The notes: generated from the letters alone by a model not told the origin. 64,000 bases of DNA from Betaproteobacteria bacterium (GCA_016868255.1 VGHN01000009.1:1-64000), one strand, 5' to 3'; positions 43,369-54,344 are shown, counted from the first letter of the stretch. Numbers and translations: made by a program.

Positions 43369-44401
43369 GAATGTGGCCCCCGGTGAATTTGAGCTGATAT
43401 CTCGTTTTTTCAAAGGGCCGGCCGAGCAGTTTGCCGGCACCGCACTCAAACACCCCAAGGCCATGGGGATTGGCGACGATGGCGCCGTTCTCGCGCCTCT
43501 GCAAAGTGGCGAGCAACTGGTCATGGCCATGGACACCATGGTGGAATCTCGCCATTACTTCCCCGATATGGACCCTGCTGCGCTCGGTCACAAGTGCCTG
43601 GCCGTGAATCTCTCCGATCTGGCCGCAATGGGGGCAAAGCCACTGGGTTTCACTCTTTCCCTGGCCATTCGTGAGCCGCGGGAGTCTTGGTTGGAAGATT
43701 TCTCCAAGGGCCTTCTGGGCCTCGCCCAGCAGTGGGACTGCACGCTACTGGGTGGAGACACGGTGCGAGTTCCGCTTGAGTCTGCCGAGACCATCTCTGT
43801 TGCCGCGCTGGGCACCGTCCCCACCGGGATGGCCATCATGCGATCGGGCGCCCGTGAGGGCGACGATTTATGGGTCTCTGGGGAGTTGGGCGATCCAATG
43901 ATTGCGCTGACGCAAGACCATAGAGACACCAAACTCTGCTGGCCTCAACCCAGGGTCGCCCTTGGGCTCGCCTTGCGCGATATTGCGCATGCCGCCATCG
44001 ATATCTCCGACGGCCTGGCCTCAGAACTTGCCCACCTCATGCGGGCGTCGTCGGCTGCGTCCTCAACCAACCTGGTCGCACGGGTCCGCCTCGAGGCATT
44101 GATCGACTGCCTTGGCCCCCGCCTATCGAGCAGACTTGCTGCCGGAGAGTCCCCACGCGATCTCTGCCGAATCGCTGCCAGCGGCGGGGATGAATACGAA
44201 TTGCTTTTTGCCGCCCCCGCCGAACATCGCTCAGCCGTGGAGGGTCTCGCCAAGCGCTTGGCCTTGCCACTGCATTGCATTGGTCGAGTGACTCAGTCCC
44301 CAGATGAATCGGCTTTCTCTTGGCCGGTCATCTGGGAGGACGCGCAGGCATGCCCCTTGCCTGCATCTGAATGGCCCAAGGCCGGTTTTGAGCACTTCTG
44401 A
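43358..44401 (+). CDS. thiL: Thiamine-monophosphate kinase
   Basis: ThiL phosphorylates thiamine monophosphate to the active diphosphate. The 347-residue protein has GEFELISRFF, the ATP/Mg-binding MGIGDDGAVL, the LAVNLSDLAAMGAKPLGFTLSL motif, LLGGDTVR and AIDISDGLASELAHL, all typical of the PurM-like fold. No ATG is suitable: GTG at 43358, preceded by AGAGG at 6 bases and overlapping the nusB end by 11 bases, is my choice, with GTG at 43373 as an alternative. Confidence 0.95.
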   Translation: MASENVAPGEFELISRFFKGPAEQFAGTALKHPKAMGIGDDGAVLAPLQSGEQLVMAMDTMVESRHYFPDMDPAALGHKCLAVNLSDLAAMGAKPLGFTLSLAIREPRESWLEDFSKGLLGLAQQWDCTLLGGDTVRVPLESAETISVAALGTVPTGMAIMRSGAREGDDLWVSGELGDPMIALTQDHRDTKLCWPQPRVALGLALRDIAHAAIDISDGLASELAHLMRASSAASSTNLVARVRLEALIDCLGPRLSSRLAAGESPRDLCRIAASGGDEYELLFAAPAEHRSAVEGLAKRLALPLHCIGRVTQSPDESAFSWPVIWEDAQACPLPASEWPKAGFEHF

Positions 44402-44933
44402 GCCAAGCAGCATTCTGCTGCGCCACCCTGCGCACACCATTGCCCTGGGCTTTGGTGCGGGCCTCTCGCCGGTCGCACCGGGAACGGCCGGCACGCTCTG
44501 GGCCTGGGCGAGTTTCTGGGTCATTGATTTCTTTGTCGTCCCCTGGGTCTGGGCGCTCCTGCTGCCCCTGGGCCTTGCGATCGGCATTTGGGCCTGCCAT
44601 CGAACGGGACAACTGATCGGGGCCGACCATGGGGCGATGGTCTGGGATGAGATCGTCGCCTTCTGGCTTGTTCTGGCAGTGCTTCCCCGCTCCTTCGAGA
44701 TGGAGGTATCCCGTTACACCGATGGTTGGTCGTCCTTTGCCTTGCAGTTTCTCGCCTTTGCGCTCTTTCGTTTTTTTGATGCGGTCAAGCCACCGCCTGT
44801 TGATTGGGTGGATCGAGAATTCAAAGGCGGTTTGGGCGTGATGGCCGATGATCTTGTGGCGGCTGCACTCACTCTGCTGACCATTGCGGTTTTGCTTCGA
44901 TTGGTGGCCTTTGTATTTGGGTCCTTGTCATGA
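44388..44933 (+). CDS. pgpA: Phosphatidylglycerophosphatase A
   Basis: PgpA dephosphorylates phosphatidylglycerophosphate in the inner membrane. The 181-residue protein has ALGFGAGLSPVAPGTAGTLWAW, GADHGAMVWDEIVAFWLVL and FRFFDAVKPPPVDWVDREFKGGLGVMADDLVAA, the standard active-site segments, with three to four membrane helices. It overlaps thiL, so the start must be near its end: TTG at 44388, with AAGG six bases before, fits. The stop overlaps the pncC start. Confidence 0.95.
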   Translation: MSTSEPSSILLRHPAHTIALGFGAGLSPVAPGTAGTLWAWASFWVIDFFVVPWVWALLLPLGLAIGIWACHRTGQLIGADHGAMVWDEIVAFWLVLAVLPRSFEMEVSRYTDGWSSFALQFLAFALFRFFDAVKPPPVDWVDREFKGGLGVMADDLVAAALTLLTIAVLLRLVAFVFGSLS

Positions 44934-45493
44934 GTGAGAACGGATCGATGCGGCTCTGTCTTGCGCTTGCGCTTGGCTGGGCGGCCCAGCGGGCGGGTTG
45001 CAAGATTTCTTTGGCTGAGTCTTGCACGGGGGGCATGGCCTGCGCCTGGCTCGCGGGGGTAGCGGGCTCGAGTGCCTGGCTCGAAGGCGGTGTGGTCAGC
45101 TATTCGAACGCAATGAAGCGGACCCTATTGGGGGTCACCGAGGCATCTCTGCTCGCACACGGCGCAGTGAGCAGCGCCGTGGCCGCGGAGATGGCCGATG
45201 GCGCGAGCCGCCTGGGCTCGGGTGGGCCAGGCCCGCTGGCTTCGGCCTCGATCACGGGCATTGCCGGCCCCTCGGGGGGAACCCACGAGAAGCCGGTCGG
45301 GACTGTCTGGTTTGCCTGGAAACTCCCTGGCCAATCGGTCTTGACACAGACCCAACGCTTCAGGGGCGATCGCGCCGGGGTGCAGGCCCAGGCCGCCCAT
45401 TGGGCCCTTTCGGGCCTTTTTTCCTTGTTGGTTCAAGCCTCGGGGCAGGCCTCGGCCCAATGGTCGATGCCCAACACGAGCCATAGCCCCTAG
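44930..45493 (+). CDS. pncC: CinA C-terminal domain protein, nicotinamide-nucleotide amidase
   Basis: PncC deamidates nicotinamide mononucleotide to nicotinic acid mononucleotide in NAD salvage. The 187-residue protein is only the CinA C-terminal domain: SLAESCTGGMACAWLAGVAGSSAWLEGGVVSYSNAMK and ITGIAGPSGGTHEKPVGTVWFA with the conserved Ser/Cys/Thr active region. The last 25 residues are low complexity. The ATG overlaps the pgpA stop. It lies upstream of recA as in many relatives. Confidence 0.94.
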   Translation: MSENGSMRLCLALALGWAAQRAGCKISLAESCTGGMACAWLAGVAGSSAWLEGGVVSYSNAMKRTLLGVTEASLLAHGAVSSAVAAEMADGASRLGSGGPGPLASASITGIAGPSGGTHEKPVGTVWFAWKLPGQSVLTQTQRFRGDRAGVQAQAAHWALSGLFSLLVQASGQASAQWSMPNTSHSP

Positions 45494-45506
45494 GGTGGAG
45501 GGCCAG

Positions 45507-45535
45507 TTGAATACTGTTTATTTATACAGTACTCT
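45507..45535 (+). promoter_or_regulatory. recA promoter
   Basis: TTGAAT at 45507-45512 and TACTCT at 45530-45535 are 17 bases apart and line up, base for base in layout, with the E. coli recA promoter around its LexA site. Confidence 0.7.
45512..45531. promoter_or_regulatory. LexA (SOS) box upstream of recA
   Basis: TACTGTTTATTTATACAGTA matches the proteobacterial CTGT-N8-ACAG consensus with fully symmetric outer bases (TACTGT...ACAGTA). It lies between and overlaps the promoter hexamers, so LexA binding would block polymerase. Confidence 0.93.
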
Positions 45536-45565
45536 TGTCAAACCTTCTGAATAAGGAACGCCACC

Positions 45566-46702
45566 ATGGACGATCAAGTCGTTAAAACCCGCGCAGAAAA
45601 AACCAAGGCGCTCGCGGCCGCCATTGCTCAAATCGAAAAGCAGTTCGGCAAGGGCTCCATCATGAAGATGGGCGAAAACGACGTTGCACCCGACATCCAA
45701 ACGGTTTCTACCGGCTCCCTCGGTCTCGATATCGCCCTCGGTGTGGGCGGCTTGCCCCGTGGCCGAGTGGTTGAAATCTATGGGCCAGAGTCCTCGGGCA
45801 AGACCACCCTCACGCTCCAAGTCATTGCAGAAATGCAGAAGCTCGGCGGGGTCTGCGCGTTTGTCGACGCCGAGCATGCACTCGATACCCAGTATGCGCA
45901 GAAGCTTGGCGTCACCCTCTCCGACCTTTTGATCTCTCAACCCGACACGGGTGAGCAGGCCCTCGAGATTGTCGACGCCTTGGTGCGCTCGGGCTCGGTC
46001 GACCTCATCGTTGTGGATTCGGTGGCGGCCCTCACGCCTCGGGCCGAGATCGAGGGCGACATGGGCGACTCGCTCCCTGGCCTTCAGGCCCGGCTCATGT
46101 CTCAAGCCCTTCGCAAACTCACCGGAACCATCAGTCGAACCAATACCTTGGTCATCTTCATCAATCAGATTCGCATGAAGATTGGTGTCATGTTCGGTAG
46201 TCCCGAGACCACAACGGGCGGCAATGCACTGAAGTTCTATTCCTCGGTGCGCCTGGATATTCGCCGCGTGGGCTCGCTCAAGAAGGCCGACGAAGTCGTT
46301 GGCTCAGAGACACGCGTTAAGGTGGTGAAGAACAAGGTCGCTCCGCCATTCAAGGCCGCCGATTTCGACATCCTCTACGGCGAGGGCATCTCCCGCGAGG
46401 GTGAAATTGTCGATCTCGGCGCAGAGGCCAACATTGTCGAGAAATCGGGTGCTTGGTACAGCTACAACGGCGATCGAATCGGACAGGGCAAAGACAATGC
46501 GCGGGAGTTTTTAAAGCAGAACCCAGCCATGGCCATTGAAATTGAAAACAAGATTCGTGCCCACTTTGGGGTCGCTCTGCGTGAGGTTCGTCCACGCTTG
46601 GAGTTGGCCTCCAATCGCGACGAGTCGGAAGAGGTCAGCGCAGAGCCCACCGAGAAGCGGGGCCGAGGCCGACCTGCGCGTGAACTCAAAGAGGCCTCCT
46701 GA
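45566..46702 (+). CDS. recA: Recombinase RecA
   Basis: RecA forms the DNA filament for homologous recombination and triggers LexA self-cleavage. The 378-residue protein has the Walker [10 protein letters not shown], Walker B-like [12 protein letters not shown], the L2 loop [15 protein letters not shown]-like segment and a C-terminal acidic/basic tail ending [13 protein letters not shown] precedes the ATG. A perfect SOS box lies 35 bases upstream. Followed by recX. Confidence 0.98.
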   Translation: MDDQVVKTRAEKTKALAAAIAQIEKQFGKGSIMKMGENDVAPDIQTVSTGSLGLDIALGVGGLPRGRVVEIYGPESSGKTTLTLQVIAEMQKLGGVCAFVDAEHALDTQYAQKLGVTLSDLLISQPDTGEQALEIVDALVRSGSVDLIVVDSVAALTPRAEIEGDMGDSLPGLQARLMSQALRKLTGTISRTNTLVIFINQIRMKIGVMFGSPETTTGGNALKFYSSVRLDIRRVGSLKKADEVVGSETRVKVVKNKVAPPFKAADFDILYGEGISREGEIVDLGAEANIVEKSGAWYSYNGDRIGQGKDNAREFLKQNPAMAIEIENKIRAHFGVALREVRPRLELASNRDESEEVSAEPTEKRGRGRPARELKEAS

Positions 46703-46722
46703 GTCCTGCCGCGCCTCGCTCT

Positions 46723-47163
46723 TTGAAGACCAGGGCCGTTGCTGCCCTGGCCCGTCGGGAGCTTAGTCGTGCCATGTTGCGCGACAAACTCTTGTCCCAT
46801 GCGGACTCCGAGCATGAGGTCAACCTCCTTCTCGGGGAACTCGAGGCCAAAGGCTTCCTCTCCGATGAGCGTTTTGCCCAATCCTATGTTCGAACCAAGG
46901 GGCAGCGCTACGGCGCACTGCGGCTAAAGTTCGGGCTTCGAGAGGCGGGCGTGAGCGATTCCATTATCGAGGCCGAGCTCGCGGCCTTTAAGTCCACGGA
47001 GTTGCAGCAGGCCCTGGTGGTCTGGGCTCGCCGCTTTTCTGCCCCACCGACATCCATTGAAGAGAGGGCACGCCAAGAGCGTTTTCTTCTTCAGAGAGGC
47101 TTCCCGCCGGGGACTCTGCGTCGGCTCGAAGCCAGCGGCTTTGCGGAACCGGACCTGTCCTAG
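46723..47163 (+). CDS. recX: Regulatory protein RecX
   Basis: RecX inhibits RecA filament extension. The 146-residue protein is helical and basic, with LLGELEAKGFLSDERFAQSYVRTKGQRYG and the repeated three-helix units of the family. The track starts it at a TTG (LKTRAVAALARRE). The frame stays open upstream into [12 protein letters not shown], which looks like real RecX N-terminus, so a CTG at 46699 overlapping the recA stop and preceded by AAAGAGG is a possible alternative start. Confidence 0.92.
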   Translation: MKTRAVAALARRELSRAMLRDKLLSHADSEHEVNLLLGELEAKGFLSDERFAQSYVRTKGQRYGALRLKFGLREAGVSDSIIEAELAAFKSTELQQALVVWARRFSAPPTSIEERARQERFLLQRGFPPGTLRRLEASGFAEPDLS

Positions 47164-47220
47164 CCATCTGACCCAATACCCGCGTGCTAACATCCCCTCA
47201 CCAGTTGGGGGGCTTGTCTT

Positions 47221-48387
47221 ATGAAAATCCATGAGTACCAAGGCAAGGACATCCTTCGCCAATATGGGGTTGCGGTTCCAAGGGGAATCGCTTGTTTTTC
47301 AGTCGATGAGGCGGTCGCAGCAGCTCAAAAGCTCGGCGGCTCGCTCTGGGTGGTCAAGGCCCAGATCCATGCCGGTGGTCGTGGCAAGGGCGGTGGAGTC
47401 AAAGTCGCCAAGTCACTCGATGACGTGCGCACCTATGCAACCTCGATTCTCGGTATGCAACTCAAGACTCACCAGACCGGCCCCGACGGACAAAAGGTTC
47501 GTCGCCTTCTTATTGAAGAAGGTGCCGACATTAAGAAAGAAATCTACCTTGCCGCGGTGACCGATCGAGTCACACAGAAGATCTGCGTCATGGGCTCCTC
47601 CGAGGGTGGCATGGACATCGAGGAGGTCGCGGCGACCCATCCCGAAAAGATTCACAAGGTATTTGTCGACCCCGCCACCGGCCTGACCGATGCGGACGCC
47701 GACGCGCTTTCCTCGAAGATTGGCATCCCAGCCGATTCCATCGCCCAGGCCCGATCGGTTCTGAAAGGGCTCTACAAGGCGTTTTGGGAGACAGATGCCT
47801 CGCTGGCGGAGATCAACCCACTAATCCTGACGGGTGATGGCCGTGTTGTCGCGCTCGATGCCAAGTGGAACTTCGATTCGAATGCGCTTTATCGCCACCC
47901 CGAGATCACTGAGTACCGCGATCTCGACGAGGAGGACCCCGCCGAGATCGAGGCCTCCAAGTTCGATCTCGCCTACATTCAACTCGATGGCAATATCGGT
48001 TGTCTGGTCAACGGCGCGGGACTGGCCATGGCCACCATGGACACCATCAAACTCTTCGGTGGTGAGCCGGCCAACTTCCTTGATGTGGGCGGTGGTGCCA
48101 CCACCGAGAAGGTGACAGAGGCCTTCAAGATCATGCTGGGCAACCCCAACGTCAAGGCCATTCTGGTGAACATTTTCGGCGGCATCATGCGCTGCGATGT
48201 GATTGCCGAGGGAGTGGTCTCTGCCTCTCGTGCCGTCGGGCTCAAGGTGCCCTTGGTGGTCCGTATGAAGGGCACCAACGAGGACCTCGGTAAAAAAATA
48301 TTGGCCGAATCCGGCCTCCCAATCATCTCCGCTGACACCATGGCACAGGCGGCTGAAAAGGTTGTCGCTGCAGCCAAAAAGGCCTGA
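47221..48387 (+). CDS. sucC: Succinyl-CoA synthetase beta subunit
   Basis: SucC with SucD converts succinyl-CoA to succinate, making ATP or GTP in the citric acid cycle. The 388-residue ATP-grasp protein starts [22 protein letters not shown] and has [31 protein letters not shown] and [16 protein letters not shown]. The recA-recX-sucCD order is a betaproteobacterial arrangement. It is 9 bases from sucD. Confidence 0.98.
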   Translation: MKIHEYQGKDILRQYGVAVPRGIACFSVDEAVAAAQKLGGSLWVVKAQIHAGGRGKGGGVKVAKSLDDVRTYATSILGMQLKTHQTGPDGQKVRRLLIEEGADIKKEIYLAAVTDRVTQKICVMGSSEGGMDIEEVAATHPEKIHKVFVDPATGLTDADADALSSKIGIPADSIAQARSVLKGLYKAFWETDASLAEINPLILTGDGRVVALDAKWNFDSNALYRHPEITEYRDLDEEDPAEIEASKFDLAYIQLDGNIGCLVNGAGLAMATMDTIKLFGGEPANFLDVGGGATTEKVTEAFKIMLGNPNVKAILVNIFGGIMRCDVIAEGVVSASRAVGLKVPLVVRMKGTNEDLGKKILAESGLPIISADTMAQAAEKVVAAAKKA

Positions 48388-48396
48388 GGAAACACC

Positions 48397-49278
48397 ATGT
48401 CAATCCTGATCAATCAACAGACCAAGGTCATCACCCAGGGCATCACTGGGAAGACGGGGCAGTTCCATACCCGCATGTGTCGCGAATACGCCAACGGCAA
48501 AAACTGTTTTGTTGCGGGCGTGAACCCAAAGAAGGCAGGAGAGGACTTCGAGGGCATCCCCATTTATGCGTCGGTTAAAGAGGCGAAGAAGGCCACCGGT
48601 GCAACGGTTTCGGTTATTTACGTGCCGCCCGCTGGGGCCGCCGATGCCATATGGGAGGCCGTCGAGGCCGAACTCGATCTCGCAATCTGCATCACCGAAG
48701 GCATTCCCGTGCGCGACATGATGGTGGTTCGCAACAAGATGAAGGCAGCTGGGTCCAAGACCCTCTTGCTCGGGCCCAACTGTCCCGGACTCATCACTCC
48801 CGAGGAAATCAAAATTGGGATCATGCCGGGCCATATTCACCGCAAAGGCCGCATCGGAATTGTCTCGCGCTCGGGCACCCTCACATACGAAGCGGTTGGA
48901 CAGGTGACCGAGATGGGCCTGGGCCAGTCTTCCGCGGTCGGCATTGGTGGCGACCCCATCAATGGCCTCAAGCACATCGATGTCCTGCGACTCTTCAATG
49001 ATGATCCTGACACCGATGCCGTCATCATGATCGGCGAGATTGGTGGCCCGGATGAAGTCAATGCCGCCCAGTGGGCCAAAGACAATATGAAGAAACCAGT
49101 CATTGGTTTTATTGCAGGCGTCACGGCCCCACCGGGGAAACGCATGGGTCATGCGGGCGCACTGATCTCTGGTGGTGCAGACACTGCACAGGCCAAGCTC
49201 GAGATCATGGAGGCATGCGGCATCAAGACCACCAAGAACCCATCCGAGATGGGAAAACTTCTAAAGAGTGTCCTCTAA
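48397..49278 (+). CDS. sucD: Succinyl-CoA synthetase alpha subunit
   Basis: SucD binds CoA and carries the phosphorylated histidine. The 293-residue protein starts SILINQQTKVITQGITGKTGQFHT (CoA-binding Rossmann), and has LGPNCPGLITPEE and the active-site block GKRMGHAGALISGG with the phospho-His. It pairs with sucC upstream. Confidence 0.98.
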   Translation: MSILINQQTKVITQGITGKTGQFHTRMCREYANGKNCFVAGVNPKKAGEDFEGIPIYASVKEAKKATGATVSVIYVPPAGAADAIWEAVEAELDLAICITEGIPVRDMMVVRNKMKAAGSKTLLLGPNCPGLITPEEIKIGIMPGHIHRKGRIGIVSRSGTLTYEAVGQVTEMGLGQSSAVGIGGDPINGLKHIDVLRLFNDDPDTDAVIMIGEIGGPDEVNAAQWAKDNMKKPVIGFIAGVTAPPGKRMGHAGALISGGADTAQAKLEIMEACGIKTTKNPSEMGKLLKSVL

Positions 49279-49310
49279 CGCAACGGGCACCGACTAAGGG
49301 CTTTACTTAT

Positions 49311-50929
<1,619 letters not shown>

Positions 50930-50937
<8 letters not shown>

Positions 50938-51469
50938 GTGCGCCCTCCCAGGGCGATAAAGCCGCATCCGTTGGGCAGGCGGCGGCCCAGGCCGAAACAC
51001 GCTGCCGCACTCCAGGCAAGAGCGCGACCAGCCGGTTGGGGTCAAGCTCCGCCCAAGGAATCATCACGAAGGCGCGCTGACTGGCTCTGGGGTGTGGCAG
51101 TGTCAAGTCGCTCGTGTTCATGGCGACACCCTCGACATCAATAAGATCCAGGTCGAGTGTGCGGGCCGCAGAGGGGCCAAAAGAATTCGAGGAAGTGCTG
51201 CGCCTGCGACCGAATGCGACTTCGATGCCATGGAGCCACTTGAGCAGTGCCAAGGGGGAAAGATCGGAACGACCAACCGCCACGGCATTGGCAAAGTCGG
51301 GCCCCTCGGCAAGTACCGGCGTGCTGCGGTAGATACGAGAGAATCGAGGCCCAATGAGCGGCGACTCTGAAGAGGACATTTCTGCCATGGCCAAAGCGAG
51401 TGTGTCACGTGGCGAGTCCGTTCCACGCGGCAGGTTGGCCCCCAGGGCAATGGTCACCAAGGCACTCAT
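50930..51469 (-). CDS. folK: 2-amino-4-hydroxy-6-hydroxymethyldihydropteridine pyrophosphokinase
   Basis: FolK transfers pyrophosphate from ATP to the pterin in folate synthesis. The 179-residue protein has VTIALGANLPRGTDSPRDTL, the FANAVAVG segment, GIEVAFGRRRS and the signature RTLDLDLIDV followed by LPHPRASQRAFVMIPWAE. The ATG overlaps the pcnB stop (ATGA), so pcnB-folK-dgk-panC is one coupled operon. Confidence 0.95.
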
Positions 51470-52854
51470 TGCGCCGATGCCGCCTCGGGTCTTCGCGAAC
51501 GCCGCCGACGACGCCTCGGGCCCGTGCCAGCACTGGAAGAGTGGGCAAGGTCCGCAATGAGTGTGAGTCTTTCATCGTGGGAATCGGTGGACTCAAAGGC
51601 GATCCACCACTGACCCAAATCGGAATCGAGTTCGCCGGCCTCCACTCTCAGAAGCAGGAAATCGAATCCCGCGCGGAAACGCGGATTCTCCAGCAACCGA
51701 AATGCGGCCCCACCGCCCCGCTTCTCAAAGCGTGGCTGCATCAGCCAGAGCTCGCGGGCATCCGAGAGAATTCGCTTCTGGACGCTGTAGCCTGCATTCT
51801 GAACTTCTACTATTTCTTCGATGGCCTCGTGCAATGCAGGTACGGGCTTGACGCCACCGGATTCCAAGCGTTGCCATTCGAACCGTATGGCCGGCCATAG
51901 GAGCGATGCGAAGAGAAACCCGATGGAGATGGGCTTGGCCTGTGCGATTCGTTCATCCGTATTGGCTAGGGCAAGCCTCACAAAATCGAGGGCCGCCTTA
52001 CGGTCCGCGCCCTTAGTAGAGGGGTCGAGAACCATCTCCAGCATGGGCAGGCAGTGCCGGTGCAGGCCGAAGTCTGTCAGGCCCTCGAGTGCGCGTAGGG
52101 CCGCGCCGGAGCAGAGCATCTTGACGATCTCGTCGAAGAGCCGCGCCTCGGGGACATTCTCCAGAAGCGCAGCCAAGCCGCGAATCGGCGCCAGCGTCTT
52201 GTCGTCGACTTTGAAGCCAAGCTTGGCCTGAAAGCGAAGAACCCGCAGCATGCGAACAGGATCCTCACGGTAGCGCTGCTCGGGGTGGCCGATCATGCGC
52301 AGGCACCGGGCCTGAATGTCCTTCACTCCATGGTGATAGTCGAGTACGGTATCGGAGAGCGGGTCGTAATAGAGCGCATTGATGGTGAAGTCTCGGCGGC
52401 TTGCGTCCTCGTGCTGTTCGCCGAATGTGTTGTCCCGGAGAACACGTCCGTGGGCATCGGTCTCTTGGTTCTCGTGGGCCAGAGCGCGGAATGTCGAGAC
52501 TTCAATGGTTTCGGGACCGAACATGACATGCACGATTCGAAATCGTCGTCCGATGAGTCGGGCGCGTCGAAAAATGCGTTGCACCTCTTCGGGGGTTGCG
52601 TCGGTGGCGACATCAAAGTCTTTGGGGCGCAGCCCCAGCATGAGGTCGCGCACACCGCCACCGACCACGAAGGCCTTGAACCCAGCATGTTGAAGGCCCT
52701 CAACGGTTCGAACGGCCGCGCTCGAGACCATGCGCCGATCAATTCCAACGCGGCTGCCCTTATAGATACTGGGGTCGTGCTTGAGGGCACGGCCATGGCC
52801 CGCCTTGTGGCCTGGGGCGAGCCGGGCCAGCGAACGAAGAAGTTTCTTGATCAC
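51466..52854 (-). CDS. pcnB: Poly(A) polymerase I
   Basis: PcnB adds poly(A) tails to RNA 3' ends, promoting decay. The 462-residue class II nucleotidyltransferase has AFVVGGGVRDLMLGLRPKDFDVATDATPEEV and the RLIGRRFRIVHV segment that marks poly(A) polymerases rather than CCA enzymes. Head, neck and body helices follow, and the C-terminus ends in an Arg-rich tail (RRRRRRSRRPE), probably for RNA binding. The start is GTG overlapping the HAD gene stop. Confidence 0.95.
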   Translation of the reverse strand: MIKKLLRSLARLAPGHKAGHGRALKHDPSIYKGSRVGIDRRMVSSAAVRTVEGLQHAGFKAFVVGGGVRDLMLGLRPKDFDVATDATPEEVQRIFRRARLIGRRFRIVHVMFGPETIEVSTFRALAHENQETDAHGRVLRDNTFGEQHEDASRRDFTINALYYDPLSDTVLDYHHGVKDIQARCLRMIGHPEQRYREDPVRMLRVLRFQAKLGFKVDDKTLAPIRGLAALLENVPEARLFDEIVKMLCSGAALRALEGLTDFGLHRHCLPMLEMVLDPSTKGADRKAALDFVRLALANTDERIAQAKPISIGFLFASLLWPAIRFEWQRLESGGVKPVPALHEAIEEIVEVQNAGYSVQKRILSDARELWLMQPRFEKRGGGAAFRLLENPRFRAGFDFLLLRVEAGELDSDLGQWWIAFESTDSHDERLTLIADLAHSSSAGTGPRRRRRRSRRPEAASAQ

Positions 52855-53537
52855 GCCTGAGAGGTTATCAGGATCACAGGCCAGTTCTGTGCCTTGGCGT
52901 GGGCAAGAAGTGAGGGATCTGGGTTGACCACCACCGGGTGGGTGACCCGGGACATCAATGGCAGATCGTTGAGAGAGTCGCTATAGAAGTAAGAGCGCTC
53001 GAAGGCCTCGAGTGCCGTGTCGCGCTGCGCCAACCACTGGGCCACCCGCGTGATCTTTCCCTCTCGAAAACTCGGCACGCCCTCTGGTCTTCCCGTAAAG
53101 CGGCCGTCCTTCTCTTCCAACTCAGTGGCAATAAGATTCTCGATTCCAAAGAGCTCGGCAATCGGGGCGGTGATGAAGCGATTGGTGGCTGTCACGATGG
53201 CCATTAAGTCCCCAGCGGCGCGATGAGACTCCACAAGATCGCGGGCCGATTGCGAGATCTTCGGTGCAATGCGCTCGGTGATGAGGGTGTCTCGCCAGGC
53301 ATGCAACTGGGCAGGCGAATGGGTGGCCAGTGGTTTGAGTTGGAATTCCAGAAACTCAAAGATACTCAGAGTGCCTGCCTTGTACTTCGCGTAGAACTCG
53401 TCATTGCGTCGGCTGTACCAGTCGCGGTCGACCACTCCCAACTCCACAAGATACTGGGCCCACGCGACGTCGCTGTCCATTTCAATGAGGGTGTTGTCGA
53501 GATCGAATAGGGCGATTTGTTTGGGGTTGGTGGGCAT
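52851..53537 (-). CDS. HAD-superfamily phosphatase, SerB/HisB-N-like (TIGR01490 type)
   Basis: A HAD hydrolase with the aspartate nucleophile motif ALFDLDNTLIEMDSD at the N-terminus, the MAIVTATNRF motif and the C-terminal FYSDSLNDLPLMSRVTHPVVVNPDPSL Mg-binding motif. It resembles the family found next to pcnB and hda in Burkholderia, often named HAD-IB phosphatase; substrate unknown. The track frame runs into hda. I choose the ATG at 53537 (228 residues); just upstream the frame shows two in-frame ATT codons created by the same 9-base repeat. Confidence 0.92.
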   Translation of the reverse strand: MPTNPKQIALFDLDNTLIEMDSDVAWAQYLVELGVVDRDWYSRRNDEFYAKYKAGTLSIFEFLEFQLKPLATHSPAQLHAWRDTLITERIAPKISQSARDLVESHRAAGDLMAIVTATNRFITAPIAELFGIENLIATELEEKDGRFTGRPEGVPSFREGKITRVAQWLAQRDTALEAFERSYFYSDSLNDLPLMSRVTHPVVVNPDPSLLAHAKAQNWPVILITSQA

Positions 53538-53554
53538 GGTGGGAATGGTGGGAA
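53528..53554 (-). repeat. Three tandem 9-bp units at the HAD gene start
   Basis: Read on the minus strand the units are ATTCCCACC, ATTCCCACC and ATGCCCACC, offset by one base from the listed interval. The start codon is the only difference between the third unit and the other two. Confidence 0.9.
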
Positions 53555-53578
53555 TGGAAAAATGCGGCTGGTTTGAGG

Positions 53579-54331
53579 CTACTGCTCGAACTTTGAGAAG
53601 ACGGTGCGCAGCATCGGCAAGGACACGGGCCGCTGCACAGAGAGTGCGTAACGATCCACGGCATCCAGAATGGCGGTGAGCAGAGAGAGATTGCGCGACT
53701 GGTGATTGAGTAAGTACTGAAACAATCGATCGTAGTCGGCCTGGTCGGGGCCAGAGATCCACCCCAAGGCGCTGGCCCGCTGCCGAAGGGCAGTGAGCAT
53801 CTCTGCGTCGGTGAGTTCGTGCAATTCGAAGACCAGGCATTGGCCCAGTCGGGTGCGCACATCCTCTCGAAGCGTGAGTCGCAGGGGCGGGCGATCGGCC
53901 GCCACCACGATGCAGCGCCCGGCCGCCATGGCACGGTTATAGGCACCAAAGAGCCATGCCTGCTCGTCCGGGCTGCAGAGGTGCACATCGTCGACCAGCC
54001 AGAGCGGTTCCTCAATCAGGCCGGCCAGCGCAAGCGATGAGCCGTTCACGCTCGATTGGCCCATGCGGATGTAGCGAATGCCCTCGTGTTGGGCCGCCCA
54101 TGCCTTGAGCCAGTATGTTTTCCCGCTGCCTGGGGCGCCCCACAGCAGAAGACCCTTGGCACTCGGCGACTCAAGTGTCTGGCGCAATGCGGCCAAGGCG
54201 GCTGAGTTGCGTCCAACCACGCCGGCCTGCAGGCTCGGCTCGGCGGGTTGCAAAAGGCCCAGGGCCAACTGCTCAATGGCGGAGGCAGGCGAGGGGGGTG
54301 TTGCGGGGGAGGAGGCAGGGGTTTGTCCCAT
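53579..54331 (-). CDS. hda: DnaA regulatory inactivator Hda
   Basis: Hda binds the sliding clamp and stimulates DnaA-ATP hydrolysis to limit replication initiation. The 250-residue DnaA-like AAA+ protein has LLLWGAPGSGKTYWLKAWAAQ (Walker A), LWLVDDVHLCS (Walker B), DVRTRLGQCLVFELHELTD and the arginine-containing QSRNLSLLTAILDAVD. A low-complexity Pro/Ala/Ser N-terminus (ASSPATPPSPASA) precedes the clamp-binding QLALGL segment. It is divergent from purM across 26 bases. Confidence 0.95.
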   Translation of the reverse strand: MGQTPASSPATPPSPASAIEQLALGLLQPAEPSLQAGVVGRNSAALAALRQTLESPSAKGLLLWGAPGSGKTYWLKAWAAQHEGIRYIRMGQSSVNGSSLALAGLIEEPLWLVDDVHLCSPDEQAWLFGAYNRAMAAGRCIVVAADRPPLRLTLREDVRTRLGQCLVFELHELTDAEMLTALRQRASALGWISGPDQADYDRLFQYLLNHQSRNLSLLTAILDAVDRYALSVQRPVSLPMLRTVFSKFEQ

Positions 54332-54344
54332 AAAATGGCATTTT
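54332..54344. promoter_or_regulatory. Short palindrome between hda and purM
   Basis: AAAATG-G-CATTTT is a perfect 6-base inverted repeat around one base, adjacent to the hda ATG in the 26-base gap between divergent genes. Too short to assign to any known regulator (it is not a PurR site). Confidence 0.3.

Noticed and set aside
47187-47212. Inverted repeat CCCC...GGGG before sucC as a terminator
   Set aside because: Only four to five pairs and no T tract; too weak to report as a feature.
53538-53840. Long N-terminal extension of the HAD frame
   Set aside because: It lies mostly within hda in another frame and shows no domain; HAD proteins begin close to the DxDxT motif.
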